DNA of 64,000 bases, taken from NCBI RefSeq assembly GCF_900141805.1, contig NZ_FQYN01000005.1, forward strand, positions 186,001-250,000, in the 5' to 3' direction. This DNA comes from Hymenobacter daecheongensis DSM 21074. GTDB taxonomy: Bacteria > Bacteroidota > Bacteroidia > Cytophagales > Hymenobacteraceae. Positions 53,280-62,203 of the stretch are shown here, piece by piece. The position numbers and the translations under genes are program-made. The notes under the pieces are model-generated. The model was not told where the DNA came from, did not search any database, and worked only from the letters and a program-made list of their open reading frames with translations. Each line of letters starts with the position of its first letter. The stretch's first letter is position 1.

Positions 53280-54080
53280 TTATTTTTTATTGATCAGAAA
53301 CTCTAAGAATTCCTTTCCAAATTCAGTTATACCCATTGCAGCAAAGGGTGTATAACCATAACTATCACCTCCAGTTGCGCTATCAATTAGCAAAGCTTTT
53401 GAATACAGATTTTGTTTGTAATACAAAAATTGTTTTTCCGAAATATTATAAAAATGCGCCTCTCTACGAACATCATAAACTAATAACTCAGCTTCTAAAT
53501 TCACAATACCATCTTCTACTAGGGTAATATTATCCTTTACTTGTGACTTATTATTCGCATGACCTTCAATTGAAAGCTTGAATTCATCTCTGTATTGAGA
53601 CATCAATTGGGTCTTTTGTTGCCTGAATGATTCGAGCAGTTCACTATCCTGTTTATAATGCTCGTCAAAGACCCTATGACTATCTAAAATAGCTATTTCA
53701 CTTTCATTAAGAATTGAAACTAAATCAAGATACCTGGCTGAGTTATTTTCATCCGGCAAAGTATTTTCAATTTTCTTAATCAAAATATCCCTATATCTAA
53801 TATGCTTTGCCTCTGACTTCGTTTGAATAACATGGTTTATTACAGCCTCAAACAAATCCCCAAAGTCCTCGGTTCTTAAAGCATCTGTATCGAATTCTGG
53901 TTTACCAATAAAATACTCGGCAAACATTTCCGTAAATTTATTAAGCCGATCTTGTTTTACGCGGCCTCTAATATCAAAAACAAGCTCATTGAGTACTGGC
54001 CCAACATACGGCACTAGGTTGAAGGCTAAGCGCAATACTGCTACATCTGCTTCTCTCGAGTACTTACCCAATTCTTTCAT
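53280..54080 (-). CDS. AT-rich protein of unknown function, possible accessory or defence gene
   Basis: A 266-residue protein not recognised with confidence. A hydrophobic/amphipathic stretch (about 15-37, LRLAFNLVPYVGPVLNELVF) is followed by charged helices (RGRVKQDRLNKF) and a mostly helical body. The C-terminus, GITEFGKEFLEFLI, resembles a winged-helix or DUF4393-like end. The gene is strongly AT-rich (one sample line of 60 bases has only 15 G/C), unlike all neighbours, so recent transfer is likely. It follows the radical SAM gene closely (10 bases upstream) but is not clearly coupled to it. The ATG at 54080 is chosen; an upstream TTG exists. Confidence 0.75.
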   Translation of the reverse strand: MKELGKYSREADVAVLRLAFNLVPYVGPVLNELVFDIRGRVKQDRLNKFTEMFAEYFIGKPEFDTDALRTEDFGDLFEAVINHVIQTKSEAKHIRYRDILIKKIENTLPDENNSARYLDLVSILNESEIAILDSHRVFDEHYKQDSELLESFRQQKTQLMSQYRDEFKLSIEGHANNKSQVKDNITLVEDGIVNLEAELLVYDVRREAHFYNISEKQFLYYKQNLYSKALLIDSATGGDSYGYTPFAAMGITEFGKEFLEFLINKK

Positions 54081-54109
54081 ATGCAAAAACTGCGTTCGAT
54101 AGCCTACAA

Positions 54110-54895
54110 TTAATGGATCGAATGTACTTTAAATACATTACTTGATGGGTTATCACCCTTGCGACCGTTTATCCACAGCCACCCATAATACCCCAGCCCC
54201 GCCACACAGGCCCACTGAATGGCCGTAAGCCCCCAACCACTGGGCGCGGGCGTAGGCTTGAGGAATTCGACCAGCAGACGGAACAGCAAGTAACCTACCA
54301 TAAAAAGCCGAAACCGCCAGCCATCCGGCAGCGGGCCGCGCCGCTCCAGCAGCCACAGCGCAGCGCCCAGTAGCCCGAGCCACCCAATTTCGTAGAGGTT
54401 GGTGGGGTGGCGCAGGATTCCGTCGCCGAAGTTGATGCCCCAGGGCAAGGTGGTGGCGGTGCCGAACGTGCCGTCTTCGAGGCCGGCGAGGTGGCAGCCC
54501 AGGCGGCCGATGCCCATGGCCAGCAGGATGGGAAACACCATCAGGTCGCCGCTGGAGGCCGTGATGCCGAGGCGCTTTTTGGTTAGCTCCACTCCTATCA
54601 GGCCGCCCAGCAGGCCGCCCACGATGGTTTTGTTGGTGAAGTAGTGGAGCCAGCCGCCGGGCGGGTGCCGCAGCAGCTCGGGGTGCTCCAGCAGGCCCAG
54701 CAGGCGCGAGCCCAGCAGCGCCCCGGCCGCGCAGCCCACAAAAATCCAGAGCCGGTGCTCATCGGAAATCGGGTCGGTGGTGCGCGTGCGCAGGTGCTGA
54801 TACAGGCGGTAGCCGATGGTGTAGGCCAGCACTTCCAGCAGCAGGTGCACCGGCAGCACCAACGGGCCCAGAGCAAGGTGAACGGGGTAGGTCAA
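54110..54895 (-). CDS. Prolipoprotein diacylglyceryl transferase (Lgt) family protein
   Basis: About 261 residues with seven hydrophobic segments. Lgt-like features: KTIVGGLLGGLIGVELTKK, GIGRLGCHLAGLEDGTFG in place of the usual GRIGCFLNGCCYG, and HPTNLYEIGW (usual HPTQLYE). Lgt transfers diacylglycerol from phosphatidylglycerol to the lipobox Cys. The altered first motif suggests a divergent second Lgt or a related transferase. No ATG is suitable; the TTG at 54895 (LTYPVHLALGPL) begins just before the first membrane segment, and the region further upstream is the terminator and repeat of the SDR gene. Start confidence is moderate. Confidence 0.85.
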   Translation of the reverse strand: MTYPVHLALGPLVLPVHLLLEVLAYTIGYRLYQHLRTRTTDPISDEHRLWIFVGCAAGALLGSRLLGLLEHPELLRHPPGGWLHYFTNKTIVGGLLGGLIGVELTKKRLGITASSGDLMVFPILLAMGIGRLGCHLAGLEDGTFGTATTLPWGINFGDGILRHPTNLYEIGWLGLLGAALWLLERRGPLPDGWRFRLFMVGYLLFRLLVEFLKPTPAPSGWGLTAIQWACVAGLGYYGWLWINGRKGDNPSSNVFKVHSIH

Positions 54896-55001
54896 GCTGG
54901 TTTTCGGTGGGTGGTGGTAGCGGGCTTCCTCTCGCCTGCCAGCTGGGGCGGGGAAGGCGGCGGGAATTCTTTGGGCAAGTACGCAAGCTTTTGTAAAGCG
55001 C

Positions 55002-55035
55002 AAAGCCCATTGCCGTTGGTACGGTAATGGGCTTT
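55002..55035 (-). terminator. Terminator of the SDR gene
   Basis: Perfect 15-base stem AAAGCCCATTGCCGT with loop TGGT, after the family B repeat beyond the SDR stop. It also excludes translation starts at about 55003 for the Lgt homologue. Confidence 0.75.
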
Positions 55036-55054
55036 CGGAAATTGAAGCTGTTTA

Positions 55055-55185
55055 GAAGCGTAAATCGTCTGTCATCCTGAGCAAAGCGAAGGACCTTATG
55101 GGATAAGCACGAGCCGTTACCACGATTATCGTTCTCATCCTGTAAGGTCCTTCGCAAGCTCAGGATGACAGACGATTTGCGCTTC
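55055..55185. repeat. Family B palindromic repeat, copy 3
   Basis: Arms with GTCTGTCATCCTGAGC and AAGGACCTTA and complements; outer ends add GAAGCGTAAATC/GATTTGCGCTTC. The left version of the arm has CAAAGCGAAGG where the right has the complement of CTTGCGAAGG. Confidence 0.88.
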
Positions 55186-55195
55186 CAAATACCTT

Positions 55196-56221
55196 CTACA
55201 GCTCATTGTTCTGCTTCTCCGCCTTCTTCGTCAGCGTCGTCAGCCACGACTCGGAGAGGGCTGACTGGCTTTCGGAGCCGCGGCGGCGCTCGTTGCCGAA
55301 CACGTCGGCGGGGCCGGGCAGGGTGCGGTTGGCCCAGCTGAGCAGGTCGGCGGTGGTGCCGGGCAGCAGGCCGTGGAAGGCCGCGAGCAGCTTGGCGGGC
55401 AGGCCCAGAATCACCTCGGCATCGCCGCGGCGGCAAGCGTTCCATATGAGGCGGCCGGCGCTGTCGGCATCCATCGAAATAACGGGCAGCGAGTCGGCGA
55501 TGCTGAAGGCGGCGTATTCCTTTTCGTGCTGGCCCTTCACGGTGGCGTTGCGCGGGCTGCCGGTACGCATCAGGCCGGGGCATACGGTGGTTACCTCAAT
55601 ACCGTACTGGAGCAGCTCGGCCCGGAAGCCTTCGGAAAGGCCCACCAGCGCGAATTTGCCGGCGCTATACGGCACTAAGTGCGGCACGGCCACCTTGCCG
55701 CCCACCGAGGCAATGTTCACGATTTTGCCCTCGCCCCGCCGCCGCATGGCGGGCAGCACGGCCTGCATGGCGTGCAGCGGGGCCCAGAAATGCACATCCA
55801 GGGACTCCTCATAATCACGCACTTCCATGTGGTCGAGCGGGCCGGCCGTGATGATGCCAGCGTTGTTGATGAGCACATCGATGGGGCCGAGCCGCTGCTC
55901 CACTTCGGCCACCAGGGTGCGGACTTCAACGGCATCGGAAAGGTCGCGCACCAGGGCCATTACCTCGGCCCCGGAGGCGGCAAGCTCCTGGCGGGCCCGC
56001 TCCAGCTCGTCGGCATCGCGGGCGCAGATGGCCACGCGGGCCCCTTCGGCTACGGCCTGCCGGGCCAATATCAGCCCCAGGCCGCGCGAGCCGCCGGTAA
56101 TGAGCACCACGCGCCCCCGCAGCTCGTAGGAGCCCCGGCGATTGGCGAAAAGAGTAGCAGCGGCCAGCAATACGCCCGCGCCCGCGGCGGCCAGCCAGTT
56201 GTTTCGGGTAGATTGCTTCAT
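55196..56221 (-). CDS. SDR family oxidoreductase, membrane-anchored
   Basis: A 341-residue protein. A short hydrophobic N-terminus (about 8-25, WLAAAGAGVLLAAATLF) precedes a classical short-chain dehydrogenase: cofactor motif ITGGSRGLGLILA (about 40-52), INNAGI, the catalytic Ser in VNIASVGG and YSAGK Tyr-Lys pair. A C-terminal extension of about 90 residues is predicted helical. Likely NADP(H)-dependent; substrate unknown, perhaps a lipid because of the anchor. The ATG at 56221 is chosen because upstream sequence is not protein-like. Confidence 0.9.
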   Translation of the reverse strand: MKQSTRNNWLAAAGAGVLLAAATLFANRRGSYELRGRVVLITGGSRGLGLILARQAVAEGARVAICARDADELERARQELAASGAEVMALVRDLSDAVEVRTLVAEVEQRLGPIDVLINNAGIITAGPLDHMEVRDYEESLDVHFWAPLHAMQAVLPAMRRRGEGKIVNIASVGGKVAVPHLVPYSAGKFALVGLSEGFRAELLQYGIEVTTVCPGLMRTGSPRNATVKGQHEKEYAAFSIADSLPVISMDADSAGRLIWNACRRGDAEVILGLPAKLLAAFHGLLPGTTADLLSWANRTLPGPADVFGNERRRGSESQSALSESWLTTLTKKAEKQNNEL

Positions 56222-56437
56222 AGGCCTATGTAAGCAAACCCGGCCGGAAAGGTTACGCTCCGGGCCCCGCAGAATTTGGCAGCGGGCTGTATGAAATGAC
56301 CGTCTGCCCACGTTATGAGGGCCGCAGTGTGGTTTTTGGCACCATATTTACGTGCCCGAACCGCCCAGCCGGCACTTTTGCCCCACCAAAGGCCGGCCCC
56401 TTTGCGTTGCCCTATGTTCTCTCCTGCTCTCTCTTCT

Positions 56438-56938
56438 ATGAAAACCTCCCTGCTCGCCGCCCTGGCCCTGCTGACTGCCACCGCCACCCAGGCCCAAACC
56501 GCCCCCGTCAAGACGAAAACCAAGACGGAAACCGCCGCGGCCACCACCAAAACCAAGGTCAAAGCTCCGGCCGCCGCCCCGCCAGCCATCAAGCCCGCCC
56601 CTACGCCGGCCGCCGACAAAGTGGAAGCCAAAGCCACGGCTCTCACCGCCAACATGCGCCAAGCGCTGAATCTGACCCCCGCCCAGGCCGAAAAAGTGCA
56701 GACCATCAATGAGGTGAGCGTGCGCAACGTGGAAACCGCCCGCCTGCGCTACCGCACCGACCTGCGCAAGCTCAACGCCGTCGTCGACGACATCGGCCAG
56801 TCGCGCCTGGCGGCGCTGAAAGACGTGCTGACCCCCGACCAGTTTGCCCGCTACCAGCGCAAGCGGGAGGAGAAAATGGGCGTGCCCAGCCTGAAAGGCA
56901 ACCAGGGAAACCCGGTGCCTGGCTTGCCGGGGGAATAG
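56438..56938 (+). CDS. Secreted Spy/CpxP-like helical protein
   Basis: A 166-residue protein. A signal peptide (MKTSLLAALALLTATATQAQ) marks the start; the ATG at 56414 is less likely because it would lie within about 10 bases of the CCTTTGCG element. A Lys/Thr/Pro/Ala-rich spacer (about 25-70) precedes a helical domain with LNLTPAQAEKVQTINE and VLTPDQFARYQRKREEK, two LTPxQ motifs as in Spy/CpxP periplasmic chaperones. This suggests an envelope-stress or chaperone role (inference). The stop abuts a family A repeat. Confidence 0.82.
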   Translation: MKTSLLAALALLTATATQAQTAPVKTKTKTETAAATTKTKVKAPAAAPPAIKPAPTPAADKVEAKATALTANMRQALNLTPAQAEKVQTINEVSVRNVETARLRYRTDLRKLNAVVDDIGQSRLAALKDVLTPDQFARYQRKREEKMGVPSLKGNQGNPVPGLPGE

Positions 56939-57054
56939 GTGGTGAGATAGTGAACTGGTGAGATAGTGAGTTTGATGTTCGGTTTGCGCAAGTGGCGCAT
57001 ATAGCGCAAACCGAACATCAAACTCACTATCTCACCAGTTCACTATCTCACTGT
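56939..57054. repeat. Family A palindromic repeat, copy 4
   Basis: Arms with GTGAGATAGTGAAC and GTGAGTTTGATGTTCGG and complements, over 45 bases each. The loop has GCGCAAGTG, GCGCATATA, GCGCAAACC at 9-base spacing (56986-57012). It sits between convergent genes and contains the TGA stop of the TauE/SafE gene. Confidence 0.92.
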
Positions 57055-57815
57055 ATCACCGTCTCATAACCCAGCTTCAGAATAATACTGCAGACCACCA
57101 CTAGAAACAGCCCCCGCACGAAGCCGGTGCCGCGTTGCAGGGCTAGTTTGGCGCCCAATGCCGAGCCGAGCATGTTGCAGGCGGCCATGGGCAGGGCCAC
57201 TTGGTAGAGAATCTGGTGGGTGAAGGCGAAGTAGGCCACGCCGGCCACGTTGGTGGCCACGTTCACGAGCTTGGCGGAGGCGGAGGCGGTGAGAAAATCG
57301 TAGCCGAACAGGCCCACAAAGGCGAAGAGCAGGAAGCTGCCCGTGCCGGGGCCGAAAAAGCCGTCGTAGAAGCCCAGCACCACGCCGATGGCAATGCCGT
57401 AGAGCGGCTCCCGATTTGGGGGCAGGCGCGGGGCATGAATGGCTCCGAAATCTTTGCACCAGAAGGTGTAGATGGCAATGACCACCAGCAGCCCCAGCAC
57501 CAGCGGCCGCAGCAGCGCCGCGGGCAGCAGGCTCACAATGCGGGCCCCGAAAAACGAAAACAGCGCCGCCGTGATGGCCGCCGCGCCCACCGCCCGCCAC
57601 CGCATGGGCACCTTGCCCGCGTAGCGCCGCAGCGCCATGGAAGTGCCCGCCAACGACGACACTTTGCCCGTGCCGAAAATGGTGGGCACCGGCACGCCCT
57701 TGAGCAGCAGCAGCATAGCCGGCAGCTGGATGAGCCCGCCCCCGCCCACGATGGAGTCGACGAAACCGGCCAGAAAGGCGAACAGGCAGAGTAGGGCAAG
57801 CGTGGTGGTGAGCAT
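57048..57815 (-). CDS. TauE/SafE (TSUP) family permease
   Basis: A 255-residue membrane protein with about eight helices. The family's Gly-rich repeat GFVDSIVGGGGLIQLPAML (about 17-35) and a second half with GFYDGFFGPGTGSFLLFAF are present. Members export or import sulfite, sulfonates or other organic acids. The ATG at 57815 follows a -7-like element by 25 bases. The stop codon (CAG TGA) is repeat sequence. It is divergent from the efflux pump gene. Confidence 0.93.
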   Translation of the reverse strand: MLTTTLALLCLFAFLAGFVDSIVGGGGLIQLPAMLLLLKGVPVPTIFGTGKVSSLAGTSMALRRYAGKVPMRWRAVGAAAITAALFSFFGARIVSLLPAALLRPLVLGLLVVIAIYTFWCKDFGAIHAPRLPPNREPLYGIAIGVVLGFYDGFFGPGTGSFLLFAFVGLFGYDFLTASASAKLVNVATNVAGVAYFAFTHQILYQVALPMAACNMLGSALGAKLALQRGTGFVRGLFLVVVCSIILKLGYETVIQ

Positions 57816-57839
57816 AGGGCCGGCAGCAAAACGGGGCCG

Positions 57840-57847
57840 CGAAGATA
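57840..57847 (-). promoter_or_regulatory. Probable -7 promoter element of the TauE/SafE gene (TATCTTCG)
   Basis: One base from TAnnTTTG, 25 bases ahead of the ATG. On the plus strand a TACCTTCG near 57927-57934 may serve the efflux gene. Confidence 0.45.
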
Positions 57848-57958
57848 GCGGCCCGCGGCCCGCGCAAGCACAACCGCCACCGATAATATCTGCCGCCGGC
57901 ACCAACACCGGCCCCCAAAGGCACGTACCTTCGCCCGGCCTTCCCGCTCCGTTTCGCT

Positions 57959-59563
57959 ATGTCCCCTATTCTCACCGCTACCGCGCCCGCTACGCTCACC
58001 CGGCGCACCAAGCTCTTCACCCTGGCCGGCGTGCTGCTGGCGCTGTTTCTAGGCTCCCTCGACCAAACCATCGTTTCCACGGCCATGCCCCGCATCGTGG
58101 CCGATCTGCATGGCTTCGACCGCTTTACGTGGGTGGCCACGGCCTACCTGGTAGCCAGCACCACGCTGGTGCCGGTGTATGGCAAGCTGGCCGATATGTA
58201 CTCGCGCCGCGCCATTGAGGTGGCGGCCATCCTGATATTTCTGGCCGGCTCGATGCTGTGCGGGCTGGCCGGCGAGTTTGGCCCCTTGCCCCTGCTGGGC
58301 GATGGCATGAGCCAGCTCATCATCTTCCGGGCGGTGCAGGGGCTGGGCGGCGCGGGCTTGTTTGCCATGGCCTTCATCGTCATTGCCGATCTGTTTGCGC
58401 CCGCCGAGCGCGGGCGGTATCAGGGGTTTGTGGGCGCTACTTTCGGGCTTTCGTCGGTGCTGGGGCCGTTTCTGGGCGGGCTGCTCACCGACCACGGCAC
58501 GGGGCTGGTGCCGGGCATTGCGGGCTGGCGGCTGGTGTTCTACGTGAATCTGCCGCTGGGCCTGCTGGCGCTGTGGTTTATCCTCTCGAAGATGCCGCGG
58601 CTGAAACCGCGCGGCGAAAAGCAGCCGCTCGACTATATCTCGGCCCTGCTGCTGATGCTCGGGCTGGTGCCGCTCATTATTGCCCTGCAGCTCAATAAAG
58701 CGCACTATGGCTGGGCCTCCGGCACCACGCTGGGGCTGCTGGCCCTGGCGGCGGCGGCACTGGCGCTGTTTGTGGTTCGCTCGCTGCGCTCTGCCAATCC
58801 TATTCTGGATCTGAATCTGTTTCGCAACCACGTTTTCCGGCCGGCCATTATTGCCGTGTTTCTGCTGGGCGGCTCGTTTCTGAGCATCGTCATTTTCGAG
58901 CCTTTGTTTATGGTCAATGTACTGGGTGTATCGGCTACTAAGGCCGGCGTAAGCCTTATTCCGCTGTCGTTGGGCGTGGTGGCGGGCTCCATGCTGGCGG
59001 GCCGGATGGTGTCGCGCTTCGGCCACTACAAGCGCTGGATGCTGGGCGGACTGCTGCTGCTGCTAACTGGCCTGCTGCTGCTGGCCACCATGCCCATGAC
59101 GGTTTCCTACGCCCAGGTGCTGGGCTACGTGCTGCTCTGCGGCCTCGGCCTGGGGCCCACTATGCCGCTCTACACGCTGGCCATTCAGAATGCCATTGAG
59201 CCGCGCTTCATGGGCCAGGCCACGGCTGCCAGCCAGTTTTTCCGCCAGATTGGCGGGGCCGTGGCGGCGGCGCTGCTCGGCACCATGCTCACCGTGAGCC
59301 TGGCCGGAGCCCTGCCGCCCGCCGGGGCTGTGGCTCCGGCCAGCCGGCCGGTCGTGGTGGCTGAGGGCGCGGCGGAGCTGGCCGGCACCGCGCCGGGCGG
59401 GCTGCCGGTGTCGCCGGCGCTGCGGGTGGCGTTTGCGCGCGCCATCTCGCACATCTATCTGTTTACTATGTGCCTGGTGGCGGCCGGCTGGGTGGTGTCG
59501 CTGTTTATCCCGGAGCTGCCGCTGCGCCGCTCCAATGCCGAGCCGGGCGCAGCGAAGCAATAG
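57959..59563 (+). CDS. DHA2 (14-TM) MFS multidrug efflux transporter
   Basis: A 534-residue protein with 14 predicted helices. DHA2 signatures: ALFLGSLDQTIVSTAMPRIV (motif D1, about 28-47), WVATAYLVASTTLVP and GKLADMYSRR (motif A), GWRLVFYVNLPLG (motif C region). Family members (EmrB, QacA) export drugs by H+ antiport. No membrane-fusion partner (EmrA) is adjacent. It is divergent from the TauE/SafE gene with about 140 bases between. Confidence 0.94.
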   Translation: MSPILTATAPATLTRRTKLFTLAGVLLALFLGSLDQTIVSTAMPRIVADLHGFDRFTWVATAYLVASTTLVPVYGKLADMYSRRAIEVAAILIFLAGSMLCGLAGEFGPLPLLGDGMSQLIIFRAVQGLGGAGLFAMAFIVIADLFAPAERGRYQGFVGATFGLSSVLGPFLGGLLTDHGTGLVPGIAGWRLVFYVNLPLGLLALWFILSKMPRLKPRGEKQPLDYISALLLMLGLVPLIIALQLNKAHYGWASGTTLGLLALAAAALALFVVRSLRSANPILDLNLFRNHVFRPAIIAVFLLGGSFLSIVIFEPLFMVNVLGVSATKAGVSLIPLSLGVVAGSMLAGRMVSRFGHYKRWMLGGLLLLLTGLLLLATMPMTVSYAQVLGYVLLCGLGLGPTMPLYTLAIQNAIEPRFMGQATAASQFFRQIGGAVAAALLGTMLTVSLAGALPPAGAVAPASRPVVVAEGAAELAGTAPGGLPVSPALRVAFARAISHIYLFTMCLVAAGWVVSLFIPELPLRRSNAEPGAAKQ

Positions 59564-59721
59564 CTGATAGCCAGCGCTTTATACAGCCTGAAAACCCGTC
59601 ATTTCGCCGGCCGGCGTGCGGCAAAGCGTGGCTTTTATGATTGGATTGAAGCGAATCGGGCCCGTGGGTTGTTATGCTCCGAATGCCGCGCCGCGGCATT
59701 TCCACCCGCAATTTCAACCTC

Positions 59722-60771
59722 ATGTCTGATAAAAAGCTTCAACTCAGCGTCCTCGACCAGTCGCCCATTCGGCAGGGCGGCACGGCCCGGCAGGCGCTGC
59801 TGGAAACCATAGAATTGGCCCGCCTCACCGACCGGCTGGGCTACAGCCGCTTCTGGGTATCGGAGCACCACAACGCCGGCTCGCTGGCCGGCTCGGCGCC
59901 GGAAGTGCTGCTGGCTCGCCTGGGGGCCGAAACCAGCCGCATCCGGCTGGGCTCGGGCGGCGTGATGCTGCCGCACTACTCGGCGCTGAAAGTAGCCGAA
60001 AACTTCCGCCTGCTCGAAGCCCTCTACCCCGGCCGCCTCGACCTGGGCATTGGCCGCGCCCCCGGCACCGACCGCCTCACGGCCCACGCCCTGAACCCGC
60101 ACAACCAGTTCCGCGACGAGGAATTCGCCGAGCAGCTCATGGATCTGCGCGCCTACCTGCACGACGAGGTGGTGCCCGATACCATTCATGCCCGCGTGAA
60201 AGCCGCGCCCTTCATCGATACGGTGCCGGAGCTGTGGCTGCTCAGCTCCAGCGGCCAGAGCGGGCTGTTTGCGGCCGAAATCGGGGCGGCGTTTTCCTTC
60301 GCTCACTTCATCAACCCCGTCGGAGGGCCGGATATGGTGCGGCTGTACCGGGAGCGGTTCAAGCCCTCGGCCGAGCTGGCCGCGCCCCAGGCCAACGTGG
60401 CCATCTTCACTTTCTGCGCCGATACCGAGGCCAAAGCCCGGGAGCTGGCCGACGGTCTGGCACTGCAGATGCTCAAGCTCGAAATGGGCGACCGAACGCC
60501 CATCGGCCCACCCGACGCGGTGCGCAATTTCCCCCTCGCTCCCGAGCAGCGCGCCCGCCTGGCCTACCACCACCAGCGCATCATCAGCGGCACGCCGGGG
60601 CAGGTGAAAGCGAAATTTGAGCGCCTGGCCGCCGCGTATGGCGTAGAGGAAGTGGTGGCCGTGACGATCTGCTACGACTTTCAGGACCGGCTGCGCTCGT
60701 ATGAGCTGCTGGCGGAGGCGTTTGGGCTGCAAGCGGCTGAAGGAAAAGCGAAGATGGCGGCGGCGCATTAA
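59722..60771 (+). CDS. LLM class flavin-dependent oxidoreductase (luciferase-like)
   Basis: A 349-residue protein. The ATG at 59722 gives the N-terminus MSDKKLQLSVLDQSPIRQG typical of the MsnO8-like/YtmO group. FWVSEHHNAGSLAGSAPEVL and RIRLGSGGVMLPHYSALKVAE are conserved, as is LYPGRLDLGIGRAPGTD. These FMN or F420-using enzymes oxidise alkanes, amines or sulfonates; the substrate is unknown. A family B repeat begins four bases after the stop. Confidence 0.94.
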   Translation: MSDKKLQLSVLDQSPIRQGGTARQALLETIELARLTDRLGYSRFWVSEHHNAGSLAGSAPEVLLARLGAETSRIRLGSGGVMLPHYSALKVAENFRLLEALYPGRLDLGIGRAPGTDRLTAHALNPHNQFRDEEFAEQLMDLRAYLHDEVVPDTIHARVKAAPFIDTVPELWLLSSSGQSGLFAAEIGAAFSFAHFINPVGGPDMVRLYRERFKPSAELAAPQANVAIFTFCADTEAKARELADGLALQMLKLEMGDRTPIGPPDAVRNFPLAPEQRARLAYHHQRIISGTPGQVKAKFERLAAAYGVEEVVAVTICYDFQDRLRSYELLAEAFGLQAAEGKAKMAAAH

Positions 60772-60774
60772 ACC

Positions 60775-60937
60775 CGTCTGTCATCCTGAGCAAAGCGAAG
60801 GACCTTCCTCGGTTAAGTGACAAGCCTTGTAAAATGAACAAAGCCCTTTACCACGTGCTGGCATAGGGCTTTGTGCGTCGAATAACAAGTGCAGTAAACT
60901 GTGAGGAAGGTCCTTCGCAAGCTCAGGATGACAGACG
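60775..60937. repeat. Family B palindromic repeat, copy 4, with a hairpin in its loop
   Basis: Arms CGTCTGTCATCCTGAGC and complement with GCGAAGGACCTT. The loop is longer than in other copies (total 163 bases) because a second inverted repeat (60838-60874) lies inside it. Confidence 0.9.
60838..60874 (+). terminator. Terminator-like hairpin inside family B copy 4
   Basis: Stem ACAAAGCCCT/AGGGCTTTGT with loop of 17 bases; a short T-rich end (GGCTTTGTG). It could terminate the LLM gene. Confidence 0.6.
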
Positions 60938-60983
60938 ACAATTAGGACGGTTCCCGCCATATTTACGCCTATAAGAACCCGTT

Positions 60984-62021
60984 ATGACCAACCCAACGCT
61001 CCCCCAGCCGCCCGCCAAACCCGCCCATCCGCTCGTGGCTCTGCTCAGCAGCGCCGGCCTCGACTGGTTTCTGTTCGGGCTCCTGGGCGTGGTGGCGCTG
61101 GCCTATTTCTTCCCCGAAACTGGCAGCAAAGCCAGCCCGCTCCCGTGGAAAGCGCTGACGACCGGCGGCGTGGCCCTCATTTTCTTTTTCTACGGCCTGC
61201 GCCTCAGCGCCGCGAAGCTCACGGCTGGGCTGCGCAACTGGCGGCTACATACAGTGGTGCAGCTCACCACGTTTGTCTTGTTTCCGCTGCTGGCCCTGGC
61301 CGCCCGGCCCTTCCTTACTTCAGAGAAGGGCGAGTTGCTGTGGCAGAGTATTTTCTTTCTCTGCACGCTGCCCAGTACGGTTTCTACCTCCGTGGTGATG
61401 GTAGGCATTGCCGGCGGCAACCTGCCGGCGGCCATCTTCAACGCCAGCATTTCCAGCCTCATCGGCATCTTTGTTACGCCGCTCTGGTGCAGCTTTATTC
61501 TGCACACCGGCACTACCGACGGGCAGCTTGGAAGCCTGGTTTTGAGCTTATTGTGGCAGGTAGTATTACCGGTAGCGGCGGGGGTGCTGCTCAACCGTCG
61601 CTTCGGCCACCTGGCCGAGCGGCACCGCCAGGGCCTGCGCACCTTCGACCAGCTTATCATTCTGGTCATCGTTTTCACCTCGTTCTGCGACTCGTTTGCC
61701 GAGGGCGTGTTCCGCAGCTACCGGCTCACCGATATTCTGGCGCTCAGCGCGGGCATGGTGGCCCTGTATTTCCTCATTTTCGGGCTGGTGTGGGGGCTGA
61801 GCCGGCTACTGAATTTTTCGCGCCAGGACCGGATTGTGGCGCTGTTCTGCGGCTCCAAGAAGTCGTTGGTGCATGGCAGCGTGCTGGCCAGCCTGCTGTT
61901 TCCGGGCGCGGCGCTGGGGGCGCTGCTGTTGCCGCTGATGCTTTATCACGCTCTGCAGATTATCATGGCCAGCGTAATGGCGCAACGGATGGGGCGACAA
62001 GTGGCGGGGCAGGCGCTATAG
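60984..62021 (+). CDS. SBF-like (bile acid:sodium symporter, YfeH) family transporter
   Basis: A 345-residue protein with ten hydrophobic segments. TTGGVALIFFFYGLRLSAAK and LPSTVSTSVVMVGIAGGN are typical of the PF13593 group, and GSKKSLVHGSVLASLLFPG carries the conserved Lys/Gly region. Related to bile acid symporters, but the physiological substrate in bacteria is not known. A TATTTACG near 60960 may be its promoter element. It stands alone between repeats and the ankyrin gene. Confidence 0.93.
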   Translation: MTNPTLPQPPAKPAHPLVALLSSAGLDWFLFGLLGVVALAYFFPETGSKASPLPWKALTTGGVALIFFFYGLRLSAAKLTAGLRNWRLHTVVQLTTFVLFPLLALAARPFLTSEKGELLWQSIFFLCTLPSTVSTSVVMVGIAGGNLPAAIFNASISSLIGIFVTPLWCSFILHTGTTDGQLGSLVLSLLWQVVLPVAAGVLLNRRFGHLAERHRQGLRTFDQLIILVIVFTSFCDSFAEGVFRSYRLTDILALSAGMVALYFLIFGLVWGLSRLLNFSRQDRIVALFCGSKKSLVHGSVLASLLFPGAALGALLLPLMLYHALQIIMASVMAQRMGRQVAGQAL

Positions 62022-62159
62022 CCAAACGGAATATTGAATAATATCACTATTCACCTGACCAAAATCCGGCAATCGGCTTTGTCAAAACCCGTATTATTCA
62101 GCAATTAGGTTTCCTGATGACCCTTTCTGCGGAAGATTGGGAACAGCCGCGGTATTTTG

Positions 62160-62167
62160 TACTTTTG
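62160..62167 (+). promoter_or_regulatory. -7 promoter element of the ankyrin gene (TACTTTTG)
   Basis: Exact match to TAnnTTTG, 37 bases before the ATG at 62204, which supports that start. Confidence 0.6.
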
Positions 62168-62203
62168 CCGCCCCCTATGTTTTTGCTTCCGCCGGTTCCA
62201 TTT

